A DNA stretch of 12,618 nucleotides, taken from assembly GCA_019113455.1 (NCBI GenBank), contig DXHG01000032.1:1-12618 (forward strand), written 5' to 3'. This stretch comes from Candidatus Treponema faecavium (GTDB lineage: Bacteria > Spirochaetota > Spirochaetia > Treponematales > Treponemataceae). The notes below the pieces were generated by a model. That model saw only the letters and a list, made by a program, of their open reading frames with translations. It was not told the origin of the DNA and ran no database searches. Below are positions 1 to 6,826 of this stretch, in pieces; the stretch's first letter is position 1, and each line of letters opens with the position of its first letter. A program made the position numbers and the translations under genes.

Positions 1-67
1 TCGCTGGCCGACGGCAAAATTCTTACCGGATAAACGGCAAATTTTTTATTTGCCGCCGGCAAATCTC
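1..67. repeat. Edge-truncated copy of palindromic intergenic repeat
   Basis: The window opens inside a repeat built from TTTGCCG and its complement CGGCAAA. CGGCAAA is seen at 12-18, 35-41 and 57-63 and TTTGCCG at 49-55; the last pair forms a perfect dyad with a one-base centre (49-63). Bases 1-42 match the reverse complement of 9824-9865 at 40 of 42 positions by eye, so this copy belongs to the same family as the large palindrome at 9791-10007. The left part of the copy lies outside the window. The right boundary near 67 is approximate. Confidence 0.8.
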
Positions 68-387
68 CTGGTGTTATTAAAAGATATAATTTATACATAT
101 CTAATACCGGTTATACGAGGCGAAGACTCAGTGCTGAAAGGATGAGGGAACCCGCTTACTGCACAGACTGGCATCCGCTCCGTAAGCTGTCAGGTTTAGG
201 GCTCTGCCCCCAATCCTGCAGCAGCCCGCAGCCGCAGGCTGGCAAAACAACCCGCGTACAAAACGCAGAAATTCCCCGCAGCGGACTGTAAACGTTATGC
301 CGCGCGCGCAGTGTATATGCCCTCGGTTTGAACAGGTTTGATAAAATAGGTATTTACATATTAAATCCATGTTGCTAAAATGATGAT
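68..387. other. Gene-poor region upstream of cheR
   Basis: About 320 bases with no convincing gene on either strand; the one 80-residue minus-strand reading frame (128-370) has no family resemblance and a poor composition. An AT-rich patch at 80-105 holds TATAAT (85-90) without a clear -35 box. The middle (about 115-300) is GC-rich with several short self-complementary stretches, for example GGATG (140-144) with CATCC (173-177) and CAGCC with GGCTG around 223-242. It could be a structured leader or small RNA, but I could not match it to tmRNA, SRP RNA, RNase P or a known riboswitch. Confidence 0.5.
338..366 (+). promoter_or_regulatory. Candidate sigma-70 promoter for cheR-cheB
   Basis: TTGATA (338-343), a 17-base spacer and TTAAAT (361-366) form a plausible promoter ending 21 bases before the cheR start. 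Initiation would be near 373, leaving a leader of only about 15 bases with no clear Shine-Dalgarno sequence. I see no flagellar sigma-28 type site here. Alternative boxes (TTGAAC at 328-333) overlap it. Confidence 0.4.
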
Positions 388-1206
388 ATGGCAGATTTAT
401 TGACAGATGCTGATTTTAAGCTTTTCAGCAAAGTTATTTATGATGAAAGCGGTATCACCTTTTCTGATACGAACAGATCTATTCTGGACAGCCGCCTGAA
501 GGAACGCCTGCGTGAAAAGAATCTCGCGTCAGTTCAGGATTACTACCGGCTGATTATGTCTAACCGCGAGGAAATGAAATATCTCCTCGATTCCGTAACG
601 ACAAATCTGACCCGTTTTTTCAGAAATCAGCCGCAGTTTGACGCGTTGGAGCATTATGTTATACCGCATTTGATAGAAGCAAAAAAGTCAAAGTTCGATA
701 CCAAAATACGTATCTGGAGTGCCGGCTGTTCCACCGGCGAAGAGCCGTATACTATCGCGATGCTGCTTGAAGATATTCTGCCGCCGCCGTATACGTATCA
801 GATTATCGCGTCTGATATTTCGCTCAAGTCACTGATGGTCGGGCAGGCCGGTTTTTATCCTGAAAGCAGAATTGCCGGTATTCCTGACAAATACTTAAAG
901 CGGTTTTTTACCAAAAAAGACAGCGGATATCAGGTTTCCGATGTCCTGATGAAAAAAATAAAGTTTGACTACCATAATCTGAAGTTTGATTCCGGCGTGC
1001 GCAATCTTGATGTCATATTCTGCCGCAATGTTCTGATTTATTTTGACGATGCCGCGCAGAAAACGGTTATCGACCATTTCTGGGAAGACATGTCTCCGAT
1101 GTCGTATCTGTTTATCGGGCATTCGGAGTCGCTGTTCGGCATGAATACGAAGTTCGAGTTCCTGAAAACGGATTGGGCGTGCCTTTATCAGAAGAATGTA
1201 AAATAA
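388..1206 (+). CDS. cheR: CheR, chemoreceptor glutamate methyltransferase
   Basis: Transfers methyl groups from S-adenosylmethionine to glutamates on the cytoplasmic part of chemoreceptors, the forward half of chemotactic adaptation. The 272 residues are a typical CheR length. A helical N-terminal domain (about 1-80) ends in the family motif TTNLTRFFRN (71-80). The methyltransferase domain follows with the SAM-binding motif SAGCSTGEEPY (111-121), the acidic ASD (141-143), FCRNVLIYF (211-219) and GHSES (244-248). No C-terminal TPR extension is present. The ATG at 388 is the only in-frame start close to the candidate promoter; nearby ATGs at 380 and 383 are out of frame, and the ribosome site is weak. 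cheB follows after 21 bases, so the two are surely co-transcribed. Confidence 0.97.
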   Translation: MADLLTDADFKLFSKVIYDESGITFSDTNRSILDSRLKERLREKNLASVQDYYRLIMSNREEMKYLLDSVTTNLTRFFRNQPQFDALEHYVIPHLIEAKKSKFDTKIRIWSAGCSTGEEPYTIAMLLEDILPPPYTYQIIASDISLKSLMVGQAGFYPESRIAGIPDKYLKRFFTKKDSGYQVSDVLMKKIKFDYHNLKFDSGVRNLDVIFCRNVLIYFDDAAQKTVIDHFWEDMSPMSYLFIGHSESLFGMNTKFEFLKTDWACLYQKNVK

Positions 1207-1227
1207 GAAGAAGCAGGTACTGCAGCT

Positions 1228-2460
1228 ATGGATGATATTTCCGTTTTAATTATTGACGATTCCGCGCTGATGCGCAATCTGATTTCCCGCATTATTACCG
1301 AAGTTGAAGGGCTTACCGTTGCCGGCAAGGCGATGAACGGTGCGTTCGGTCTTGAAAAGATAGCACAGTGCAATCCCGACGTGATTGTGCTCGATATTGA
1401 GATGCCGGTTATGACCGGTATTGAATTCTTAAAAGAGCGGCGCAAGCGTAATATTCATATTCCCGTAATCATGATGTCGAGCCTGACCACGGAGGGCGCG
1501 GCGATTACGATGGAATGTCTTGACCTGGGGGCAAGCGATTTTATCACAAAGCCTGCGGCTAAAAGCACTGGCGATCTGAACTCTGTTGCGTCGCGCCTTG
1601 TCGAGATGCTGTTTTCATATGGAGGGCAGTACGCGCGCCGTCAGGGCAAAAAAGTGCCGTTTGTGCGCCAGGATCTGAATCTTGCCGTGATGCGCAAAAA
1701 AGCGGAAGAGTCTGCCGCATCGCTGCGCCCGCCGGCGCAAACGCTGAGTTCAGGCAGCGCCGCGGCGGCAAAACAGGAACAGGCGGCGCGGCCTTCCGCG
1801 CCGGTAAAGCTCAAGCCGCAGTTTTCTACGACGTCAGACACGTCCGCGCCGGTAAAGATAACGCCGCTGCGCGAGGGCGGACGGGTAGAGATTATTGCAC
1901 TGGGCATTTCTACCGGCGGGCCTAACGCGCTGCGCGAGGTGTTTAAAAACATTTCGCCTGATATTAAGCAGCCTATCCTGGTGGTGCAGCATATGCCTGC
2001 GGGCTTTACGGCAGAATTTGCGCGGAGCCTTGACTCCATCTGTCCGCTTGAGGTGCGCGAGGCGCAGGACGGGGATCTGCTCAAAAGCGGGCGCGTGCTG
2101 ATTGCGCCAGGCAACTATCATCTTTATGTTGAGCGCAAGTCGCTGGCCAGTATCGCACGGCTTTCGAGCGCAGAACCGTGCAATGGGCACCGGCCGTCTG
2201 TTGATGTGCTGTTTGAATCAGTTGCGAAGATATATGAGAACCGTTCGCTCGGCGTCATTATGACCGGCATGGGGCGCGATGGAGCAGCGGGGCTTGCGCA
2301 GATGCGCAAGCAGGGCGCGCATACGCTGGGGCAGGATGAAGAATCTTCTATAGTATATGGTATGCCGAAAGTAGCGTACGAGTTAGGCGGCGTTGAGCGG
2401 CAGGTGCCGCTTTCGCAGATGGCGCAGGCTATCAGCGAGGTTGCCAAACAGTTTGAATAA
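1228..2460 (+). CDS. cheB: CheB, receptor methylesterase/deamidase response regulator
   Basis: Removes methyl groups from chemoreceptors (and deamidates glutamines) when phosphorylated by CheA, closing the adaptation loop opened by CheR. The 410 residues divide into a receiver domain (about 1-125), a long linker rich in Ala, Pro, Ser and Lys (about 140-215), and the catalytic domain (about 218-410). Receiver landmarks are the acidic pocket D10/D11, phosphoacceptor D56 in VLDIEMP, and K108 in TKPA. The esterase triad is visible as S228 (GISTGG), H255 (VVQHMP) and D351 (GMGRDG), spaced almost exactly as S164, H190 and D286 of E. coli CheB. The linker is clearly longer than in the enteric enzyme. 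The gene is downstream of cheR in the same operon and ends at a hairpin terminator. Confidence 0.97.
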   Translation: MDDISVLIIDDSALMRNLISRIITEVEGLTVAGKAMNGAFGLEKIAQCNPDVIVLDIEMPVMTGIEFLKERRKRNIHIPVIMMSSLTTEGAAITMECLDLGASDFITKPAAKSTGDLNSVASRLVEMLFSYGGQYARRQGKKVPFVRQDLNLAVMRKKAEESAASLRPPAQTLSSGSAAAAKQEQAARPSAPVKLKPQFSTTSDTSAPVKITPLREGGRVEIIALGISTGGPNALREVFKNISPDIKQPILVVQHMPAGFTAEFARSLDSICPLEVREAQDGDLLKSGRVLIAPGNYHLYVERKSLASIARLSSAEPCNGHRPSVDVLFESVAKIYENRSLGVIMTGMGRDGAAGLAQMRKQGAHTLGQDEESSIVYGMPKVAYELGGVERQVPLSQMAQAISEVAKQFE

Positions 2461-2468
2461 TGTGCATA

Positions 2469-2912
2469 TTATTGGGCGGGAGCGGCGGCGTTCCCGCCCG
2501 TTTTTATAATCGAAGCTATTTCAGGTTTGGCAATATTCCATCTGCCTCTGCTGAATATAAAGACAAGAGCTGAGGCGGTGAATAACCCGATGAGTACGCC
2601 CGCTGCGCGCATTGCCTCGCTTGCCGCAGCTCCGCTGTGGGCGGCAATCGCGCCCGCTGCTGCATAGCCTGCGCAGGCAGCACCGAGCGGAAAAAGCAGC
2701 GCTGTGATTCCCTGCGCCGCCTGATGGCGCACGGGCGCTTGTATGCGGACGATGTCGCCGGTATGCACCGGCAGCTGCTGCGGGTTTGCTACAGAGAATG
2801 CCTTGCCGCGTTTTGTGCATCCTGTCTGCGTGCATGACAGACAGCTGTCGGTAATGAGCGGCTGTGCCCAGATGCCCTGTTCCGTTTTGATAATCGCGGC
2901 AAATTCACGCAT
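2469..2912 (-). CDS. RseC/MucC-family membrane protein (SoxR-reducing complex type)
   Basis: A 147-residue inner-membrane protein. An N-terminal cytoplasmic segment carries three cysteines in a C-x2-C-x4-C arrangement (C24, C27, C32), then a small beta-like stretch (about 50-62). Two hydrophobic helices follow (about 67-91 and 101-121) and a short tail beginning near RWNIAKPEI. This layout is that of RseC, which in other bacteria helps the Rsx/Rnf complex reduce SoxR or modulates RseA. No rnf/rsx genes are in this window. The ATG overlaps the end of the upstream TPR gene by 8 bases (ATGCGTGA) and is preceded by a good ribosome site (GAAGGAGA, 8-base spacing), which indicates translational coupling. 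The family call comes from architecture and cysteine pattern; the exact role here is inferred. Confidence 0.8.
   Translation of the reverse strand: MREFAAIIKTEQGIWAQPLITDSCLSCTQTGCTKRGKAFSVANPQQLPVHTGDIVRIQAPVRHQAAQGITALLFPLGAACAGYAAAGAIAAHSGAAASEAMRAAGVLIGLFTASALVFIFSRGRWNIAKPEIASIIKTGGNAAAPAQ
2474..2505 (+). terminator. Intrinsic terminator of cheR-cheB
   Basis: GGGCGGGA (2474-2481) pairs with TCCCGCCC (2492-2499) around a 10-base loop, followed by G and five Ts. It begins 13 bases after the cheB stop. On the opposite strand there is no T run after the stem, so it appears to serve cheB only. It lies inside the last codons of the convergent RseC-like gene (stop at 2469-2471). Confidence 0.85.
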
Positions 2913-3444
2913 AATAATTGTCTCCTTCGGTTGCGAGGCTGTTCATTTTGTTTTGACATTCCTGCGCGCCTGCCGCGTTGCCTAACTGCTCGTACGTGTC
3001 GCGGAGATTGTACAGCGCGTCATAGTAATGCGGGTCAAGCGTTACTGCCTGTTCAAACGCCTCGCTTGCGTCCTGGTATTCTCCCTGGCTGAACAGCAGT
3101 ACGCCGGTTGAATTCCACATGTGCGCGTTCAGATTGTTTACTTCAAGCCCAGCCATGCAGTAGAGCATTGCCTGCTCCGTTTCTCCTGCGGTGATATACA
3201 GATTGGCAAGCGTTTCTATGACTTGTTCGTCTTCGCTGTTAAGTTCGTACGCCTGTTTCAGCGCAAACTGCGCGTGTTCCGTGTCGCCCGCGTCGCGGTA
3301 GGTAATGCCGAGATTGTACCAGAGCAGATAGTTCGTTTTATCAAGGATAATGGCTTTTTTTAAGCACGCTATCGCTTCAGGATATTCTCCGTGCGCGGCA
3401 AGCGTGATAGCCTGCGTGTTCAGTTCTTCCGGTTTTTCATCCAT
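2905..3444 (-). CDS. Tetratricopeptide-repeat protein
   Basis: A 179-residue soluble protein made almost wholly of TPR helical hairpins. About five repeats can be placed (roughly 7-36, 40-72, 75-105, 108-138 and 142-170), with typical W/Y-N-L-G and A/G-Y/F-A-P-like positions such as LWYNLGITYRDAGD (41-54) and DPHYYDALYNL (137-147). There is no signal peptide or membrane segment, so it is probably a cytoplasmic scaffold. It sits between the polyprenyl synthase (26 bases upstream) and the RseC-like gene (8-base overlap), which makes it the middle gene of a three-gene unit. Its partner cannot be named from sequence. Confidence 0.9.
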   Translation of the reverse strand: MDEKPEELNTQAITLAAHGEYPEAIACLKKAIILDKTNYLLWYNLGITYRDAGDTEHAQFALKQAYELNSEDEQVIETLANLYITAGETEQAMLYCMAGLEVNNLNAHMWNSTGVLLFSQGEYQDASEAFEQAVTLDPHYYDALYNLRDTYEQLGNAAGAQECQNKMNSLATEGDNYYA

Positions 3445-3470
3445 ACGTATGTCCGTCTGCGGCGTGCCGC

Positions 3471-4529
3471 TTATGCGGTAAGCAGCGCGTTAAAGAAATC
3501 GGTGATGTTCTTTGCTTCGGCAGGTGCGTCTGCAAATACCGCGGTAAGGTCAGCGCAGGCGCCGTCAAGCATTGCCGCCGCCTGCTGTTTTGCATCGTCG
3601 AGCGCGCTGCCGGATGTTATACGCGCAATACATGCGTCAACCGCGGGCGAATCAATGCCTTCGGCTTTTGCCTGCGCAAGATATGCGGCGATATCGGCTG
3701 CCTGTTCGGGGTGCTGTTTAAGATGCAGTAACAGCGGGAGGCTTTTTTTGCCTTCGACAATGTCGTCTCCGCGTTTTTTGCCCGGGTTGCCGGCAGTAAG
3801 ATTGGCAATATCGTCGTATATCTGAAACGCGGCGCCGATGCTTGCCGCCGCGCGCGCGGTCGTTTGTGCAAGCTGCGCGCTGCCGCTTCCGACAAGCGTG
3901 CCGATGCCTGCTGCGAGCGCTGCAAGCGTGCCGGTTTTAAGCGTTACCATCGCGATGTACTCGTCAATAGAAGGATTTGCGCTGTCTGTGCGGTGCCAGC
4001 CGATATCGAGCGCCTGTCCTAAATGCAGCCGCCTGAGCTGTTCCATGTAGAGCGCGTAGATCGCTGCTTTGAGCTGCGGATCGGCAGGCGCGGCTTCTAT
4101 GCACACGGCTGCCTGAAAGTAGAGCCACGAACCGGCGTTGAGCGCCGTATCAAGACCGTACGCAATATGTACGGCAGGTTTTCCTCTGCGTGTGTCCGCA
4201 GAATCTTCTATATCGTCGTGTATGAGGCTTGCCGTATGCACAAATTCGACAAGCGGCGTAAGCTCATAGGCAAGGTCCGTGTGCGGCTGTTTTGCGTGCG
4301 CGGCTGCCGCCTCGGCGCACAGCACGAGCAAAAGCGGCCGCCAGCGCTTGCCGCCGCGCGCAACGAGATCCCTGCACGGGGCAAGGAGGCCTTCGGCGTG
4401 CTGTGCGGTAAGGCAGCACGGCAGCTCTGAAAACGCCTGCTGCTGCCAGCTTTTGTCTGCATTTTGCGGCAGAAAATGCGTCAAATATGATTCTATTTTT
4501 TTCAGTTTTGCAGTATAATCCAGTCTCAT
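3471..4529 (-). CDS. Trans-isoprenyl diphosphate synthase (polyprenyl synthetase)
   Basis: Condenses isopentenyl diphosphate with an allylic diphosphate to build longer isoprenoids such as quinone side chains or a lipid carrier precursor. At 352 residues it fits the family. The GGKRWRP substrate-binding motif (59-65) and first aspartate-rich motif DDIED (105-109, followed by RRGKP) are intact. The second motif reads DDIAN (239-243), with Asn replacing the usual last Asp, followed by the conserved G-x-D-x2-x-GK-K-S/T-LP stretch ending GKKSLP (260-265). I start it at the ATG at 4529 because upstream codons in this frame run through a promoter-like sequence and look non-coding. Product chain length cannot be told with confidence. 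It heads the group with the TPR and RseC-like genes. Confidence 0.92.
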   Translation of the reverse strand: MRLDYTAKLKKIESYLTHFLPQNADKSWQQQAFSELPCCLTAQHAEGLLAPCRDLVARGGKRWRPLLLVLCAEAAAAHAKQPHTDLAYELTPLVEFVHTASLIHDDIEDSADTRRGKPAVHIAYGLDTALNAGSWLYFQAAVCIEAAPADPQLKAAIYALYMEQLRRLHLGQALDIGWHRTDSANPSIDEYIAMVTLKTGTLAALAAGIGTLVGSGSAQLAQTTARAAASIGAAFQIYDDIANLTAGNPGKKRGDDIVEGKKSLPLLLHLKQHPEQAADIAAYLAQAKAEGIDSPAVDACIARITSGSALDDAKQQAAAMLDGACADLTAVFADAPAEAKNITDFFNALLTA

Positions 4530-4537
4530 ACTGCACA

Positions 4538-4566
4538 GTATACCAGATACACGCGGCTGTGAAAAC
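4538..4566 (-). promoter_or_regulatory. Candidate extended -10 promoter of polyprenyl synthase
   Basis: On the minus strand TGGTATACT (4546-4538) is an extended -10 element. The position 17 bases upstream (4566-4561) reads GTTTTC, a poor -35, which extended -10 promoters tolerate. Initiation near 4531 would leave only a few bases before the ATG at 4529, so the message would be nearly leaderless; no Shine-Dalgarno sequence is visible, in agreement with this. Confidence 0.45.
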
Positions 4567-4572
4567 AGCCGC
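4553..4572. repeat. Perfect dyad between divergent promoters
   Basis: GCGGCTGT (4553-4560) and ACAGCCGC (4565-4572) form a perfect 8-base inverted repeat separated by GAAA. It covers the -35 zone of the minus-strand promoter and lies upstream of the rrmJ -10 boxes. It could be an operator shared by the divergent genes or a leftover terminator; neither is shown. Confidence 0.6.
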
Positions 4573-4610
4573 TCGGCAGCGGAAAATCCGATTGCCGCTG
4601 ATGAATATTG

Positions 4611-4634
4611 TATAATGTGCCGAAAATGTATAAT
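4611..4634 (+). promoter_or_regulatory. Tandem -10 boxes upstream of rrmJ
   Basis: Two perfect TATAAT hexamers (4611-4616 and 4629-4634) sit 18 bases apart in the repeated context TGTATAATGT. The nearer one ends 14 bases before the rrmJ ATG. No strong -35 is evident for either; TTGTAT (4608-4613) is 15 bases ahead of the second. They may be alternative or overlapping start sites. Confidence 0.45.
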
Positions 4635-4648
4635 GTTGGTGGATATGC

Positions 4649-5248
4649 ATGGCATCGAGCAGTGAATATGAAAAACCCGACTACTGGTCGCGCAAAGCCT
4701 TTTCAGAAGGCTATCCGGCCCGTTCGGTATATAAGCTGCAGGAAATAAACGCTAAGTTCGGGATAATAAAAAAACATTACCGTATTCTTGACTTGGGCGC
4801 CGCGCCGGGAAGCTGGACTGTATTTCTGCTGCGTCTGCTCGAAGGTTCAGGCCGAGTTACATCCATCGATATAAAGCCGCTCGCAAAAAGCGTAAAAGGC
4901 GATAATCTGCTTTTTATTCAGGGCGACATGTATGATGCAGAGGTGCGCGAACAGGCGCGCGCGGCGGGGCCGTACGATGCCGTTGTGTGCGACGCCGCGC
5001 CGGCAACGACGGGCAGCCGCGTTATAGACACGGCGCGCTCAAGCGGGCTTGTGGAGCTTGCGCTGTATTATGCGCAGACGATGCTGCGCGCGGGCGGCAG
5101 TTTTGCAGTGAAGGTATTCCAGAGCGGGGATCAGCAGGCGTTAATGAAAAACATGCGGGCTGTTTTCTCCGCGGTCAGGGGGTTTAAGCCTGAAGCCTGC
5201 CGGTCAGGTTCGTTTGAGACGTATCTGGTCGGCATCGAAAAAAAATAA
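4649..5248 (+). CDS. rlmE: RrmJ/RlmE, 23S rRNA 2'-O-methyltransferase
   Basis: Methylates the ribose of a uridine in the A loop of 23S rRNA (U2552 in E. coli numbering) late in 50S assembly, using SAM. The 199-residue protein contains the SAM-binding DLGAAPGSW (48-56) and the full K-D-K-E catalytic set K29 (SVYKL), D115 (CDAAP), K155 (AVKVF) and E190 (SFETYLVG). Each is exactly nine residues earlier than the E. coli K38, D124, K164 and E199. The start at 4649 follows GGTGGA (4640-4644 region) at a short spacing. It is divergent from the polyprenyl synthase and followed by its own hairpin terminator. Confidence 0.95.
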   Translation: MASSSEYEKPDYWSRKAFSEGYPARSVYKLQEINAKFGIIKKHYRILDLGAAPGSWTVFLLRLLEGSGRVTSIDIKPLAKSVKGDNLLFIQGDMYDAEVREQARAAGPYDAVVCDAAPATTGSRVIDTARSSGLVELALYYAQTMLRAGGSFAVKVFQSGDQQALMKNMRAVFSAVRGFKPEACRSGSFETYLVGIEKK

Positions 5249-5251
5249 CAG

Positions 5252-5280
5252 ACGGCTGCCGCCTGAGCGGCCGCCGTTTT
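5252..5280 (+). terminator. Hairpin terminator after rrmJ
   Basis: ACGGC-T-GCCGC (5252-5262) pairs with GCGGC-C-GCCGT (5267-5277) around a CTGA loop with one T/C mismatch, followed by a run of four Ts (5277-5280). It lies four bases after the rrmJ stop and before the next gene on the same strand, so the two are at least partly uncoupled. Confidence 0.8.
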
Positions 5281-5301
5281 CCATAGGGGTGTTGAGTAAA
5301 G

Positions 5302-6252
5302 ATGGCAAAAAGATCTGCACTGAAAAAATATATTGTTCATGCGGCGGCGTGCTGCGCCGCTGTCTGCGGGTTTATGGCGTGTTCCAGCGAAACGGCAAAA
5401 CTGATCGTGGATCCCTCTGCGCAGGGCGGTGTGGAGCTTCCTTCGATGCCGCTGTACGCGGAGGATGCGCCGCTGCAGCTGCCCGAGCAGCTTGCCGCGC
5501 CTGAAAGCCCGTATCCGGTGCTTTCGTATCAGTCGTACCGCGTAAAAGAAGGAGACATGATCGGCGTCATCGCCGAAAAATACGGTCTCACGCAGGATAC
5601 GATAATAAGCGTAAACAATATCAAGCAGTCCCGCCTGCTGCAGATCGGTCAGTACCTCAAGCTGCCGTCGATGCCCGGCATCCTGTACACGGTGCGAGAC
5701 GGAGCAGAAACCGTTGAGTCTATCGCCGAAAAATACGAAGTATCCGCGGATAAGTGTTCCGCTGTAAACCGCGTGTCGCTCACGCAGCCGCTTGACGCGG
5801 GTACGACGATTTTTGTGCCTGACGCAGAGCTTGACTGGGTAACGCGGCAGGAAATAAACGGAGATCTGTTTATCAAGCCGCTGCGCGTGCAGTATTACTA
5901 TTCATCGTATTACGGCTGGCGCGCAAGTCCGTTTACCGGCGCGCGCTCGTTCCACAGCGGTATCGATATGGCGACATGGGAGGGTGCGCCGGTGTACGCG
6001 GCGATGGCGGGAACCGTTATTTCCGCGCAGTATGACAACGTATACGGCAAGTGCGTGCAGATCCGCCACCATTCAGGATATGTGTCGCTGTACGGCCATT
6101 TAAGCGAGATGCTGGTAAAAGCAGGCGACTCTGTAAACACCAATACAACAATCGGTCTTGTCGGCAGCACAGGCATGAGCACCGGTCCGCACCTGCATTT
6201 TACCGTATTCAAGAACTGGAAGACGGTAGACCCGATAAATCTCTGGAATTAA
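5302..6252 (+). CDS. LysM-M23 peptidoglycan endopeptidase lipoprotein
   Basis: A 316-residue cell-envelope protein that should cut peptide cross-links in peptidoglycan. The N-terminus is a lipoprotein signal: basic MAKRSALKKY, a hydrophobic stretch, then a lipobox-like FMAC with C27 as the lipidated residue. After a Pro/acidic linker comes a LysM domain (about 78-122) and a second, weaker LysM-like repeat (about 128-173). The C-terminal M23 domain (about 200-316) keeps the zinc ligands H218 and D222 (HSGID) and H299, plus catalytic H266 (YGHLS) and H297 (GPHLHF), so it is expected to be active rather than an EnvC/NlpD-like activator. The ribosome site is weak. It is separated from rrmJ by a terminator and ends at a bidirectional terminator. 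Confidence 0.94.
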   Translation: MAKRSALKKYIVHAAACCAAVCGFMACSSETAKLIVDPSAQGGVELPSMPLYAEDAPLQLPEQLAAPESPYPVLSYQSYRVKEGDMIGVIAEKYGLTQDTIISVNNIKQSRLLQIGQYLKLPSMPGILYTVRDGAETVESIAEKYEVSADKCSAVNRVSLTQPLDAGTTIFVPDAELDWVTRQEINGDLFIKPLRVQYYYSSYYGWRASPFTGARSFHSGIDMATWEGAPVYAAMAGTVISAQYDNVYGKCVQIRHHSGYVSLYGHLSEMLVKAGDSVNTNTTIGLVGSTGMSTGPHLHFTVFKNWKTVDPINLWN

Positions 6253-6278
6253 CCGTTTCTTTCAATTCTGCGGCAAAA

Positions 6279-6331
6279 GCCCCGGCAGGTGCGGATCACT
6301 CTGATTGCGCTTAGTTTGCCGGGGCGTTTTT
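6279..6331. terminator. Bidirectional terminator between convergent genes
   Basis: GCCCCGGCA (6279-6287) and TGCCGGGGC (6317-6325) make a perfect 9-base stem with an unusually long 29-base loop. The + strand continues GTTTTTA. The complementary strand continues TTTTGCCG. It can therefore end transcripts of the M23 gene and of the convergent anti-sigma operon. The right arm falls in the last codons of the anti-sigma gene (stop at 6311-6313). Confidence 0.8.
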
Positions 6332-6802
6332 ATACGCAGGCGCTGACGGCGGTTTAAGCGTTTCTATTTTTTTAATAAAAAAGTCAAGATTGCTTCCGAT
6401 AAAGAGCGCGCAGTACGCGGTTACGATGCCGCCGAAGAGCAGATAGAACGAAACGAGCAGTCTGGGATCTGTCGCTGCTGTCGTGCTCAGGCAAAATGCA
6501 AGCAGCGCGATAATCATCGCAACGCCTGAAAAAATCCAGCGGCGCATGGTAAGCGGTTTTGCGTTGCTCAACTCATCGTGTTCTGCAATGCGGCTCATGA
6601 TGCCGGCTGCTATGTCGCTGCCGGCGGGAAGCGGCTGGCGAAGCGATTCTGCGCAGACCTGCTCAGCCATTGTGCACAGCCGCACCTGCGTGCGGCATTT
6701 TTTGCAGACAAGCAGATGCGCCGTAACGCGCAGCGGCAGGCGCTGGTTTTTATCGAGCGAAAAGAATGTGTCCATAACCTTGTGGCATGAAAGTGCATTC
6801 AT
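6311..6802 (-). CDS. Zinc-finger (zf-HC2) membrane anti-sigma factor
   Basis: A 163-residue protein expected to hold the ECF sigma factor encoded just upstream at the membrane until a signal releases it. The N-terminal cytoplasmic part contains the anti-sigma zinc motif H-x3-C-x2-C (H29, C33, C36), with C6/H7 as possible further ligand. Two membrane helices follow (about 88-108 and 115-137), then a short basic tail. Having two membrane helices and almost no periplasmic domain is less usual than the one-helix RsrA/RseA type, so the signal may be sensed in or near the membrane. A strong ribosome site (AAAGGAG) precedes the ATG at 6802, 24 bases after the sigma gene. Confidence 0.88.
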   Translation of the reverse strand: MNALSCHKVMDTFFSLDKNQRLPLRVTAHLLVCKKCRTQVRLCTMAEQVCAESLRQPLPAGSDIAAGIMSRIAEHDELSNAKPLTMRRWIFSGVAMIIALLAFCLSTTAATDPRLLVSFYLLFGGIVTAYCALFIGSNLDFFIKKIETLKPPSAPAYKNAPAN

Positions 6803-6826
6803 CGTAAAACTCCTTTCTGTCTCACG

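Noticed and set aside
115..215. Cobalamin or TPP riboswitch
   Set aside because: A few short words resemble parts of these consensus sequences, but the order and core stems do not fit, and the downstream gene is cheR.
128..370. An 80-residue minus-strand reading frame upstream of cheR
   Set aside because: Composition is Cys-rich and unlike neighbours, no ribosome site or family pattern is seen, and it runs through the likely cheR promoter.
1641..2114. A 157-residue minus-strand frame inside cheB
   Set aside because: It mirrors a high-GC coding sequence whose protein has all CheB landmarks; no ribosome site or independent family signal.
4530..4655. N-terminal extension of the polyprenyl synthase to 4655
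   Set aside because: The extra 42 residues have no family similarity and would span the divergent promoter region and overlap the rrmJ start.
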